Part shown: positions 42,760 to 51,566 of the stretch, piece by piece
How positions within the stretch are numbered: the stretch's first letter is position 1
Layout: each line of letters opens with the position of its first letter
NCBI GenBank assembly: GCA_964510495.1
Contig: CAZECR010000002.1
Location: forward strand, 1-64,000
Direction: 5' to 3'
Origin: CAZECR01 sp964510495
GTDB lineage: Bacteria > Patescibacteriota > Patescibacteriia > Magasanikbacterales > GWA2-37-8
DNA: 64,000 nucleotides
The notes under the pieces: model-generated
Databases searched by the model: none
Told to the model about the DNA's origin: nothing
What the model saw: the letters and a program-made list of their open reading frames with translations, nothing else
Position numbers and translations under genes: made by a program

Positions 42760-43296
42760 TTAGTTAAGACCTGAATTATACATTTTCATGACGACCATGT
42801 CAAAGTATTTTTGGCCATGTTTCTTGGCTTTTTTCTCTACATGATCAACTACAAAACCAACTTTTTCATACGTTCTGATCGCTGCTGCATTCTCTGAAAT
42901 TACACCAAGCTCAATTTCAATGAGACCAAGAGTTTTAAAAGCAAATTGTATCATCACCTTAATAGCGTCGGTTGCGTACCCTTTCCCCCACTCTGCCTTA
43001 TCACCAATAATAATGCCGATCAGTGCCCCACGAGTCTGCCAATCGATAGGTTCTAGTTTTATATTGCCGATATGCTTATTGCTTTCCTTTAAAAAAATAC
43101 CAACAAAAAATGAGTTGGGGTCCTCCATTTGCTTACGGATATATTCTTTCACTTCTTCAATAGTCGATTTTCTCGTTTCAAGATAGACATTTACTTCGGG
43201 ATCATTCAGCCAATTACAATACTCCTGCGTGGCATTTTCAGGGGCAAGTGTTTTAAGATAAATCTTTTCTCCATTAATAATTTCTTCAAAAATCAT
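42760..43296 (-). CDS. GNAT acetyltransferase (PseH-like candidate)
   Basis: 178 aa. NWLNDPEVNVYLETRK, IGIIIGDKAEWGKGYATDAIK (acetyl-CoA loop) and VISENAAAIRTYEKVGF give a RimJ/RimL-type GNAT, the group that includes PseH. The best candidate in the cluster for N-acetylating the PseC product. ATG 43296 chosen (T-ATG), leaving one base after hisF-like. Confidence 0.82.
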   Translation of the reverse strand: MIFEEIINGEKIYLKTLAPENATQEYCNWLNDPEVNVYLETRKSTIEEVKEYIRKQMEDPNSFFVGIFLKESNKHIGNIKLEPIDWQTRGALIGIIIGDKAEWGKGYATDAIKVMIQFAFKTLGLIEIELGVISENAAAIRTYEKVGFVVDHVEKKAKKHGQKYFDMVVMKMYNSGLN

Positions 43297-43297
43297 A

Positions 43298-44062
43298 TCA
43301 CGCCTTAATTCGGACCGGCACACCGTGCGTGTGCAAATAATTTCTCATTTTAATAACATTTTGATCAGTAAAGTGAAGCAGGCTTCCGAGTGATACCGCG
43401 GAAGCGCCACTTTCCACAATCGCTCGGCGTAAATCTTCAAGGTCTCCCGCTCCGCCCGAAGCAATCACCGGAATACCGACTGCGTTCGTCACTTTTTTTA
43501 ACATTTCAAAATCATACCCTTTTCGCATTCCTTCGTGATTTATGCTGGTAAACATAATTTCACCCGCGCCTAGTGCTTCGACCTTTTTTGCAAAGGAGAT
43601 GGGATCAAGGCCAGTCGCCACAGAGCCGCTGTGAGTAAAGACTTCAAAAACACCAGCATCGTTAAGTTTATAATCAATCGAGACAACAATACACTGCTTA
43701 CCATATTTTTCTGCTCCCGCAGTAATGATTCCGGGGTTTTCCACTGCTGCTGTATTGATAGCCACCTTATCTGCGCCGATTCTGAGCAGGTTATGTATAT
43801 CTTCCATAGTTCTAACTCCCCCACCGACGGTAAGCGGCATAAAACACTCCTCAGCTGTAGCCGAAATAATGTCGTACAAAATACCCCGCTCAGCTTCGCT
43901 CGCGGTAATATCCAAAAAAATCAACTCATCAGCCCCTTGGGCGTCGTAAATTTTAGCATTCGTAACGGGGTGTCCGGTGTCGCGATGACTGTCAAAATTA
44001 ACGCCTTTGACACAGCGCCCCCCTTTGACGAGTAAACAAGGAATGATTCTGTTTTTAATCAT
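43298..44062 (-). CDS. HisF-like cyclase subunit of a sugar amidation system (WbuZ-like)
   Basis: 254 aa HisF-type barrel starting MIKNRIIPCLLVKGGRCVKG. In true HisF the first catalytic residue is Asp (PCLDV); here it is Leu, while the second (VSIDYK) is kept. This and the glutaminase and PP-loop ligase genes upstream mark it as the glycan-linked WbuZ/HisF paralogue, not histidine synthesis. Start overlaps the HisH-like stop (ATGA). Confidence 0.85.
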   Translation of the reverse strand: MIKNRIIPCLLVKGGRCVKGVNFDSHRDTGHPVTNAKIYDAQGADELIFLDITASEAERGILYDIISATAEECFMPLTVGGGVRTMEDIHNLLRIGADKVAINTAAVENPGIITAGAEKYGKQCIVVSIDYKLNDAGVFEVFTHSGSVATGLDPISFAKKVEALGAGEIMFTSINHEGMRKGYDFEMLKKVTNAVGIPVIASGGAGDLEDLRRAIVESGASAVSLGSLLHFTDQNVIKMRNYLHTHGVPVRIKA

Positions 44063-44709
44063 ACATTCCACGGGCTACCGAGTGCTATAAAATTCTCTAA
44101 AATAGTGAGGCCAACTTTCTGACTCTTTTCAGGGTGAAATTGTGTGGCAAAAATATTTTCTTTTTGAACGGCAGCTACAAATTGTAAACCATACTCTGCT
44201 GTAGCGACGACCTCAGCGGGGTTCGCACATACCATATGATAACTATGCACGAAATAAAAATCTGTTCCCGCAGCAATATTTTTAAACAGTGGCGATACCG
44301 TTTGAGTAAACTGTAGATCATTCCAACCAACCTGAGGAACTTTTAAAGAACTGCCCGGTAACGCAAATTGCTTAACCTCAGCATCAAGCCAACCAAGTCC
44401 AGCATGTTTGCCGAACTCATCACTTTCCCGAGCAATAAGCTGCATACCAAGACAAATACCCAGGAAAGGTTTTTTTTCTACAAGAACAGCGGTCGTGAGC
44501 GGCTCAATCAGGGCGAACTCGCGCAAATTTTTCATCCCGTCTCCATACGCACCCACTCCCGGCAAAACAATATGGGTAGCATTTTTAATTACCTCGGAAT
44601 CTCTTGAGACAATTGCGCTGGCGCCCAAATATTCAAAGGCTTTCGCCACTGAGCGCACGTTCCCCATGTCATAGTCGACAATTACGATTTCGAGTTTTTC
44701 TTGTCCCAT
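44059..44709 (-). CDS. HisH-like glutamine amidotransferase (WbuY-like)
   Basis: 216 aa class I glutaminase: IVDYDMGNVRSVAKAFEYLG, catalytic Cys in GICLGMQLI, and His-Glu in ATQFHPEKS. It supplies ammonia through the HisF-like partner to the PP-loop enzyme. Overlaps both neighbours, so the trio is translationally coupled. Confidence 0.88.
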   Translation of the reverse strand: MGQEKLEIVIVDYDMGNVRSVAKAFEYLGASAIVSRDSEVIKNATHIVLPGVGAYGDGMKNLREFALIEPLTTAVLVEKKPFLGICLGMQLIARESDEFGKHAGLGWLDAEVKQFALPGSSLKVPQVGWNDLQFTQTVSPLFKNIAAGTDFYFVHSYHMVCANPAEVVATAEYGLQFVAAVQKENIFATQFHPEKSQKVGLTILENFIALGSPWNV

Positions 44710-45827
44710 ATATCTTGATCCCAGAGCGGCAACCCCTTACGAGTAGTCGAAAAATCATGCTGATACGGAGCCACCTGGTTGCTGATTGCCATCTGGTTGA
44801 ACTCATCCTCGGTTATATTAACATACTTAAGAAAAGAATCGAGGACAGCCGGACGAAGACCATCGTATTCGAGCATTAATTTTTCTCCTTCGTCGCGGGT
44901 CATGCGGCCGTTACGAATATCAATACTGGCCAGGTGCGCAGTCCGACCGAGTCCACGTTTGATAAACTTAAGATAATCACGAACACCCTGGAACATACAT
45001 TCGATTTTTTCATACGAGTAGTTTGGCGGCACGCCTTCAACCTGATCACCCTGCCAGTCCAGTTCTCGCTGAATAATTTCTACCTGCTTTTTGACATCCC
45101 AAGGAATATAGCTCCCCAGACACACCGAACGATACTTAATTGCCCTGAGGTCCTTTAGTGCTGGGTAGCGGAAAGGTTCAAGGTCACGCAGCGTAATGCC
45201 CGGTATCATACCAGCCATATCTTCCGCATTAATCCCCAGGTTCACAAAACGATTAAACCGCTTTTCATCAACCTCTTCCTTTTCCTCATACGAATAATAA
45301 CCACCGTATTCAGCGCTCGGTTCACCCCAGATAATGAGTGGGATACTATACTTCACCGCAATTTGCATGGGGTAGGCAAAGATTCCCGTATGACAATGCC
45401 AACAAAAATCGCCTTTTCGTTTTAAAGATTCAAGCATTAATTTTTTTACCACTTTAACGTTCGGGCGGAACGAAAGAAAATCTACCCCCATCTGCATAAG
45501 CGTATGCTGACGATTTTCAAGTGTTTTTGGTCGATAAAATCCATGATCAAAACTAACAACCAACGGTTTGAGGCCAAAATTTTTCACCAGCTCAAGAACA
45601 GTATAGGTGCTATCCTTCCCACCACTAAACGGAACGATACAATCATACGCACCCTTACCACGGTACTCATCAAGCAATTTGACGAATTCTGCTTTTCTGC
45701 CTTCCCAGTCAATCTCTTCCTGTTTCACCTGCACATTTCTACAAACATTGCAGATCCCTTCAGCATCATAGGTGATTGATTCCCAAGTTTCAGGCATGAG
45801 GCAGCGGGTACATCGTTTTAATTCCAT
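44682..45827 (-). CDS. N-acetyl sugar amidotransferase (WbuX/PseA/LegX family)
   Basis: 381 aa ATP pyrophosphatase-type amidotransferase. N-terminal knuckles CTRC-x-M and CNVC, then PP-loop PFSGGKDST (~65-73). Members turn an N-acetyl group into an acetamidino group, or otherwise amidate sugars such as legionaminic, pseudaminic or ManNAc3NA acids, using ammonia from the HisH/HisF-like pair. Expected to decorate the NulO made by this operon. Confidence 0.9.
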   Translation of the reverse strand: MELKRCTRCLMPETWESITYDAEGICNVCRNVQVKQEEIDWEGRKAEFVKLLDEYRGKGAYDCIVPFSGGKDSTYTVLELVKNFGLKPLVVSFDHGFYRPKTLENRQHTLMQMGVDFLSFRPNVKVVKKLMLESLKRKGDFCWHCHTGIFAYPMQIAVKYSIPLIIWGEPSAEYGGYYSYEEKEEVDEKRFNRFVNLGINAEDMAGMIPGITLRDLEPFRYPALKDLRAIKYRSVCLGSYIPWDVKKQVEIIQRELDWQGDQVEGVPPNYSYEKIECMFQGVRDYLKFIKRGLGRTAHLASIDIRNGRMTRDEGEKLMLEYDGLRPAVLDSFLKYVNITEDEFNQMAISNQVAPYQHDFSTTRKGLPLWDQDIWDKKNSKS

Positions 45828-45845
45828 ATGTACAAAATTAGAAGT

Positions 45846-47180
45846 TTAAAACTGCTTTTTATAGACAAAATCAACTAATCCTTTTTCTTTAAACCGCACT
45901 AAATAAGTATACACTTTTTCAAACGATACTTCATGCTTAATCGCGATATCAAGAATAGACATATTTTCTTCCATGTACCGAAAGACATGATTCATGAGCT
46001 CGTTCCAGCGCTTTTGATCTTCTGCTCGATCCTCGGTTCGTTGCGACGGATCATCCCCCGGCGATATATACAGATCATACTTTGGATTGCTGAGCGCGAT
46101 CAAACCAGTAAACTTTCTTTTTAAGAAACAATCTTTTTCAATAATATCCACCATACTCATAATTATACGATCGGTTTCTTCCAGACGTCCTTCATTCATG
46201 AGATTGATATTATCCGAATCAAGATGGTATTCGGGATACAAATAATCCATGGACTGACAACGTGAAACTGAAATCATCGGCACTTCATAACCAGGGGCCT
46301 CCCATACACATTCGTCATTTCCTAAAAATTTTCGATACCCCGCGCTCCAATAACCAACAGCTTCGTGCTTAAGCACGTGATGACCAACCTTATCAATATA
46401 GCTAGTACCGGTAAAACTTTCTTGTAGAGAAAAAACCGGATTATCATGACCCACCATCTCCATAAAGATTCCGAGTTTCATTTTTTTGATTTCTTGCGGA
46501 TCTTTATTGGCCAAGTAAAAAACCGTACCCATATGCTCTGGAGCGACGACGAGGCGATATGTGTACCTCGTTTTGCGTTGCAATAACTTTTCCATGACAC
46601 TCATAAAAACAACATACCCGGCTGGCCCGTCATTCAACTGAGCAGCATGACAATTATGAGCGTTAAAGATAATCATATCTTCACACTCACCCTGGTGAGT
46701 TATTTCGAGCACCTTCATTTCTCCATCGGCGTGTTCGGTAACGAGCTCTACTTCGTAATCCCCTTCTTCGAGTTTCAAAAACTGGTTATGCGGCATTGAA
46801 AAACCCCAGTTCTGTATAAATGGTTTATAATACAAATCACAATGATACACGATATTATCCGGTTGTTCAGCCGAATAAAAAAGATGCTTTTTTAATTCTT
46901 CTAAAGAGACAGTGCCGGTAAAAGACTGTGAGGAACCAATCACCGCTAGCGGATGCTGCATACCATCATAGACCACCTTACCGTTCTTCTTGATGAGTGC
47001 TTTTTTAACTTCCCACTTTTTCGGAACATACCAACCATTAAATTCAGCACCTGACGGATATTTAAAAACCGTAAAAGGAAGCTGCGCGCACAAAATTTTA
47101 TTTTGCTCATCAGCACCATCAGAAACTGGCGTAGTGAATAAGCCGTTAATTTTTCGTAAAACGTCCATTTTTGCTTCCAT
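45846..47180 (-). CDS. DUF4910-type aminopeptidase-like protein with winged helix
   Basis: 444 aa. The DUF4910/DUF2172 type is recognised by overall layout: FKYPSGAEFNGWYVPKKWEV at the N-terminus, inserted domain, NAHNCHAAQLNDGPAG and EHMGTVFYLAN (likely Zn ligands) and YLYPEYHLDSDN; M28-like peptidase core. The last ~70 residues (ILDIAIKHEVSFEKVYTYLVRFKEKGLV) look like a winged helix. Common in glycan loci; true substrate unknown, possibly an N-acyl amino-acid group on a sugar. Confidence 0.72.
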   Translation of the reverse strand: MEAKMDVLRKINGLFTTPVSDGADEQNKILCAQLPFTVFKYPSGAEFNGWYVPKKWEVKKALIKKNGKVVYDGMQHPLAVIGSSQSFTGTVSLEELKKHLFYSAEQPDNIVYHCDLYYKPFIQNWGFSMPHNQFLKLEEGDYEVELVTEHADGEMKVLEITHQGECEDMIIFNAHNCHAAQLNDGPAGYVVFMSVMEKLLQRKTRYTYRLVVAPEHMGTVFYLANKDPQEIKKMKLGIFMEMVGHDNPVFSLQESFTGTSYIDKVGHHVLKHEAVGYWSAGYRKFLGNDECVWEAPGYEVPMISVSRCQSMDYLYPEYHLDSDNINLMNEGRLEETDRIIMSMVDIIEKDCFLKRKFTGLIALSNPKYDLYISPGDDPSQRTEDRAEDQKRWNELMNHVFRYMEENMSILDIAIKHEVSFEKVYTYLVRFKEKGLVDFVYKKQF

Positions 47181-47187
47181 ATGTCTT

Positions 47188-48216
47188 TTAATTAGTAGCT
47201 ACAAGCCCGCTGGCACCATAGACAGCCTTAAAAGTTGCAGCTTTTTCAAGGACTACACTCGAAGTATAAAACCGATCGCCAAGGCAGAGGGCATCTTTAA
47301 TATCTACACCTTGTTCATTCACTACGTGCGCTATTTTTAACAAAGCCCCGACCGTAGCGACATACACCGCTTCAACATCTTTCCGCACAATTAAACCTGC
47401 TGTAAAGGGGTGGTACGATTCTTCACCTGACATTTTTTCACAGTCTTTAAGTACCACTTGAATATTTTGTATCGTAGTTGCAGCGCCCGCGTACGGCTCA
47501 TCAAACGCACAAATAAAACGATAAATATCACTTCCTGACCACGCCCAATTAATAAAACCGTTAGTGGCAGTATGCAAAAAGGGATAGTAGGAACTGTGCG
47601 ATTCATCTAGCCCAGTAATTTCAAAATTTTTACCATCTTTAATTTCCTGTAAAAATTCATTCAAAAAATCAAGTTCAATTCCTAACTGATAATTAATATA
47701 GTCAATCGGCTTTCTTAAGCCCACCGGAAAATCAAAGGCTCTCATTTTAACAATTTCACCTTTATGAAACATTTTTTCTCCCCCATAAATGATTTGTAGG
47801 TTTACGGACCCGTGATTATTACCATGTAAAATCCTCCAGGTATGATGTGCGCCCCCGCGGTACATAGGCAAATCTATACTCATGAAATCCAAAAAGTATC
47901 TGGGTTTAAACAGCCTGGCTGTTTCCTCGGTGAAGGGCCAAGCCGCTCCCATGCCGATTCCAAGGACGTTTCCAACCACTTCTCGGCGCAAGTGCTCGTC
48001 ATTGTTTATATCTTCTGACTCATAGTACCGCACACCTGCTTTTTTGAGTACCTGGCGGAGAGTCATATCGTACATTTCTTCTTCTAGATGACGCTTCGCA
48101 CTAAAAACAACAACTTCCACACTTAAGGTAGCGTGTGCACGTTTTATAAATTCACTCACCAGATACGATCCGCCGAGTACAATTATTTTTTCAATTTTTT
48201 CGTACCGAAATTCCAT
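47188..48216 (-). CDS. Formyltransferase-like protein lacking the catalytic triad
   Basis: 342 aa. Fold recognised from LPMYRGGAHHTWRIL, matching the Fmt-family LPxYRGxxPxxWA segment, and from the later region matching MDxGLDTGD. At the three catalytic positions (Asn-x-His ... Asp in Fmt and sugar N-formyltransferases), the sequence has Asp (FLDF), Met and His (MFHKGE), so formyl transfer by the usual mechanism is doubtful. Sits directly after the PseC-like aminotransferase, where a sugar N-acyl- or formyltransferase would be expected. Confidence 0.65.
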   Translation of the reverse strand: MEFRYEKIEKIIVLGGSYLVSEFIKRAHATLSVEVVVFSAKRHLEEEMYDMTLRQVLKKAGVRYYESEDINNDEHLRREVVGNVLGIGMGAAWPFTEETARLFKPRYFLDFMSIDLPMYRGGAHHTWRILHGNNHGSVNLQIIYGGEKMFHKGEIVKMRAFDFPVGLRKPIDYINYQLGIELDFLNEFLQEIKDGKNFEITGLDESHSSYYPFLHTATNGFINWAWSGSDIYRFICAFDEPYAGAATTIQNIQVVLKDCEKMSGEESYHPFTAGLIVRKDVEAVYVATVGALLKIAHVVNEQGVDIKDALCLGDRFYTSSVVLEKAATFKAVYGASGLVATN

Positions 48217-48228
48217 AATTTGAAAAAA

Positions 48229-49338
48229 TTAACGTGCTGCAAAAAATTCTTTAATTAAATCACAGACATAGCTAACGTCGCGACGGCTAAGATGGGTGAA
48301 TAATGGCAGTGTTATGGCCGTCTCATGATACAGGTCAGCAACCGGACAGGCTACTTTTGTATATCCTAATTTTTTATAAAATGGATGCGAGTATACCGTT
48401 GGGTAATGAAAATTAACACCAACACCTTTCTTTTGCAAAAAATGATACAGGGGCAAACGCTGACGAGAATCACTCGTACGAATAACATAGATATGCCAGC
48501 CGCTATAGGTGTGGGAGAGTTCGAGGGGCAGGATTATGTTTTTTTCTTTCGACAATAGTTGGTTATATAATTTAACGAGACTGTGGCGGGACTTGATAAA
48601 GGAGTTGATTCTCGTAAGCTGACTTCTGCCAAGCGCCGCCTGAAGATCATTAAGCCGATAATTGTAACCCAGCTCACTCATAACATTAAAACCATTCTTA
48701 TCTTTAACAAGACCATGGCTTCGAAGTAGTTTCATTTTGGTATAGAGAGCTTTATCGTTAGTCACGATCGCCCCACCTTCTCCTGTAGTAATTGCCTTAA
48801 CCGGATGAAAACTAAAAACCGTCGCCGCACTTTTAAGGTTACCGACGGGCTTGCTTTTATATCGCGCACCAAGGGCATGACAGGCATCTTCGATAACAAC
48901 GAGGTGATACTTCTTGGCGATACGATAGATGGCATCCATCTCACAAGGATGACCAAAAATATGAACGGGGACAATTGCTTTGGTTTTTTTGGTAATCAGC
49001 TCTTCGATCTTAGTTTCATCAATATTGCAGGTGTCGCTTCTAATATCGCAAAAAACAGGTTTAGCGCCAATTGCAACCAGCATATTAGCAGTACCCACAA
49101 AAGTATTAGCAGTGGTGATTACTTCGTCACCAGACTTAATTCCAGCGGCTAGATAGGCAGCATGTAACGCCACCGTTCCATTAGCTACAGCGACTGCATA
49201 CTTGGCTCCTGTGTACCGTGCAAGCGCCTCTTCAAACCGACTAACCTCCGGACCCTGGGTCAACCAATCAGAACGTAGTACTGTTGAAACACGTTGAATA
49301 TCTTTTTTGGATATCGATTGATGCCCGTAAGGAATCAT
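48229..49338 (-). CDS. UDP-4-keto-sugar aminotransferase (PseC/LegC-like)
   Basis: 369 aa DegT-family enzyme. VAVANGTVALHAAYLAAG, IEDACHALGARYK and VFSFHPVKAITTGEGGAIV with the PLP Lys. Directly follows the 4,6-dehydratase (4-base overlap), the pairing of PseB-PseC and LegB-LegC, so it should place an amine at C4 of the 4-keto-6-deoxy UDP-HexNAc. Confidence 0.87.
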   Translation of the reverse strand: MIPYGHQSISKKDIQRVSTVLRSDWLTQGPEVSRFEEALARYTGAKYAVAVANGTVALHAAYLAAGIKSGDEVITTANTFVGTANMLVAIGAKPVFCDIRSDTCNIDETKIEELITKKTKAIVPVHIFGHPCEMDAIYRIAKKYHLVVIEDACHALGARYKSKPVGNLKSAATVFSFHPVKAITTGEGGAIVTNDKALYTKMKLLRSHGLVKDKNGFNVMSELGYNYRLNDLQAALGRSQLTRINSFIKSRHSLVKLYNQLLSKEKNIILPLELSHTYSGWHIYVIRTSDSRQRLPLYHFLQKKGVGVNFHYPTVYSHPFYKKLGYTKVACPVADLYHETAITLPLFTHLSRRDVSYVCDLIKEFFAAR

Positions 49339-50315
49339 ACATTTTCAAGTAATTCTTTAAACTCTTCAATTGTGAGCCAAACAGCATTGGAATCACTTGC
49401 AAATTGAAAATTCTCAGGAACCTTAGGAAGAGCAGCGTATTTCTGGTAACGCTCCGAAGTAGTATCTAAAAACTCAGGCAAAACTATATAATGATTTTCT
49501 GTTTCGACAGCATGCCGTGATTCCTGATTTGTTAACAAAACTTCGTGCAACTTTTCCCCAGGACGGATACCGCTGATAACCTTTTTAGCCGCCGGGACAA
49601 GCGCTTCAAACAAGTTTTTAACGAGCTGACTAGGAGCTTTCGGAATAAAAATTTCACCACCCTCACCCTCTTTAAGCGCCTTCATAACGAGCTCCATACT
49701 CTGCTTGAGAGTTAACCAGAACCGGCTCATGCGTTCATCAGTAATATAGACCGTATCAACATCTTTCTTCTTAAGAAGTGTTTCAACAATACTACCGCGA
49801 CTACCGATAACATTACCGTAGCGCACGACAACAAATTTGCATCGGTTAGCAGAGTATGAATTTGCTCCAATAAATAATTTTTCGGCGCACAATTTGGTGG
49901 CTCCGTATAAATTTACCGGGTGTGCCGCTTTATCAGTTGAAATCAGCACTGCTTTCTCCACCCCCTGATCAATACAAGCTTCCAAAATATTTTGCGTTCC
50001 TAGTATATTGGTTTTTACCGCCTCAAAAGGATTGTATTCGAGTGCCGGAACCTGCTTAAGGGCTGCAGCATGAATTACTACGTCTACACCACAGAGTGCA
50101 CGCTGCAATCGCGGCAAATCACGCACATCGCCAATAAAAAAGCGCAACCTTGGATCAACGATCTCTTTCTCCATCTGGAATTGCTTGAGCTCGTCACGAC
50201 TAAAAACAATCAACTTTTTCAAGTTAAAATTCTCAAGCAAATACTTGGTGAAACTCTTGCCAAAAGAACCTGTTCCACCGGTAATTAATACTGTTTTGTT
50301 ATCAAGGCTAAACAT
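49335..50315 (-). CDS. pseB: UDP-GlcNAc 4,6-dehydratase (PseB-like)
   Basis: 326 aa SDR: TGGTGSFGKSFTKYLLE (11-27), AALKQVPALEYNPFEAVKTNILGTQN, ISTDKAAHPVNLYGATKLCAEKL (catalytic region), GNVIGSRGSIV, FWLTLKQSMELV. These are the hallmarks of the short, soluble PseB/FlaA1 dehydratases that start pseudaminic-type synthesis (inverting C5). Symbol given on motif grounds. Confidence 0.87.
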   Translation of the reverse strand: MFSLDNKTVLITGGTGSFGKSFTKYLLENFNLKKLIVFSRDELKQFQMEKEIVDPRLRFFIGDVRDLPRLQRALCGVDVVIHAAALKQVPALEYNPFEAVKTNILGTQNILEACIDQGVEKAVLISTDKAAHPVNLYGATKLCAEKLFIGANSYSANRCKFVVVRYGNVIGSRGSIVETLLKKKDVDTVYITDERMSRFWLTLKQSMELVMKALKEGEGGEIFIPKAPSQLVKNLFEALVPAAKKVISGIRPGEKLHEVLLTNQESRHAVETENHYIVLPEFLDTTSERYQKYAALPKVPENFQFASDSNAVWLTIEEFKELLENV

Positions 50316-50320
50316 AGTCC

Positions 50321-51562
50321 TTATTTAAGTACAATCAAATTTCTAATTTGCCGGGTTTCAGGCATGCTATAAAATTTGCCAGCTTTGGAAACTTCATCGA
50401 ACAGATAAAAGCCCCCGTTCAGCGAGATATAATTTTTAATACCTTTTAACTTATCAAAATAGCGGCTCTCGCTCTGCCCAACATAGAAATACTCACCATC
50501 ATGAGCAAGCCCGCGAATGAAACCAGAAAATTCTCCAACAATTCTTTGATTACCACGATACAGGATGCTGCGCATACTATCGAGATAAAAAAGTTCTGAG
50601 CCGATAAATTTGGGACTATGTGGCATCCAGGCATTGGTTATTAATGGACGACGCACAGCATAGTCATCAAGGTCAATTTCCATGATTCCCCCATCGTAGA
50701 CACCCCAAGACCAATTACCGGAATGAGAAAAAAGTGAAACGTACAAATAACGATCCGTAACGAACAAATCGTTAATGTGGTGCATGTCTTTTTTATAATA
50801 AGTATATTTATCTGAAATCATGATATCAGTGACATGATCGAGTGTTTCAGATGAATATACGGAAATTTTATCTAATCCAGATTTGGCGATAAAAATAAGT
50901 TTTCGCTCCGGGCTATAGGCCATACCGTGTGATTTTGCATCCATTTCAAAACCAAATTCTTTAACGACAGTGTAATCATTTTTTGAAACCACTAGGCCAC
51001 CACGAACCTCATCTAATACATAATACTTGTCACCAGCATCAATAATCTGGTGCAACGTGCCTTCTAAAACCTTGGTCGATTGCCTAAGCGCAATGTCATA
51101 GAGATACAAACCGCCGCCACCACTCTTACCTTTGTCGAGTTCCGTGTAAATTTTGTGATCAGCAGAGCAAATAAGGAGTTTTGTCGTACACGCGTCAATA
51201 TCACCTAAAATTTTCAGATTATTTAACGCCGGTGTGCAACAAAAATCCGCGCCCGGCTTTAAACCATAACTGACTAGCTGTGGAATAATTGATTTATAAG
51301 CACCGCTCGTAATAACAATATAAATATCAGCATCTTTCTTTTTTAATACTTCCGGATCGAATACATCAAATTCACTTTTTTTATCCGTGACCATGTATTT
51401 TTTACCCTTGCGCGACTCACTATTGTCAACAATATAGGCCAAGTTTGGGTTAGAGTATTGAAAGGTCTTTTCAAACCAATCATCCGCAACACCAAAAAAA
51501 ACAACTCGCTTGTCTTTGACGCTTTGATTAAATTCTTTCCAGTCTTGCCAAAGGGTAAACAT
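50321..51562 (-). CDS. Unknown protein: Rossmann-like N-domain plus beta-propeller-like domain
   Basis: 413 aa. Residues ~1-115 have a small Rossmann-like region (RVVFFGVADDWFEKTF; IYIVITSGAYKSIIPQL). Residues ~120-413 contain repeated beta units (LLICSADHKIY, YYVLDEVRGGLVV, MAYSPERKLIFIAK, HHINDLFVTDRYLYVSLFSHSG, FIRGLAHDGEYFYVGQS) like a propeller, resembling DUF4915/TIGR03032-type proteins. Cytoplasmic by sequence. Role unknown; second gene of the NulO operon. Confidence 0.55.
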   Translation of the reverse strand: MFTLWQDWKEFNQSVKDKRVVFFGVADDWFEKTFQYSNPNLAYIVDNSESRKGKKYMVTDKKSEFDVFDPEVLKKKDADIYIVITSGAYKSIIPQLVSYGLKPGADFCCTPALNNLKILGDIDACTTKLLICSADHKIYTELDKGKSGGGGLYLYDIALRQSTKVLEGTLHQIIDAGDKYYVLDEVRGGLVVSKNDYTVVKEFGFEMDAKSHGMAYSPERKLIFIAKSGLDKISVYSSETLDHVTDIMISDKYTYYKKDMHHINDLFVTDRYLYVSLFSHSGNWSWGVYDGGIMEIDLDDYAVRRPLITNAWMPHSPKFIGSELFYLDSMRSILYRGNQRIVGEFSGFIRGLAHDGEYFYVGQSESRYFDKLKGIKNYISLNGGFYLFDEVSKAGKFYSMPETRQIRNLIVLK

Positions 51563-51566
51563 ACAG

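Noticed and set aside
43298..44709. hisF-hisH for histidine synthesis
   Set aside because: No other his genes, first catalytic Asp replaced by Leu, and fused by overlap to a WbuX-type gene.
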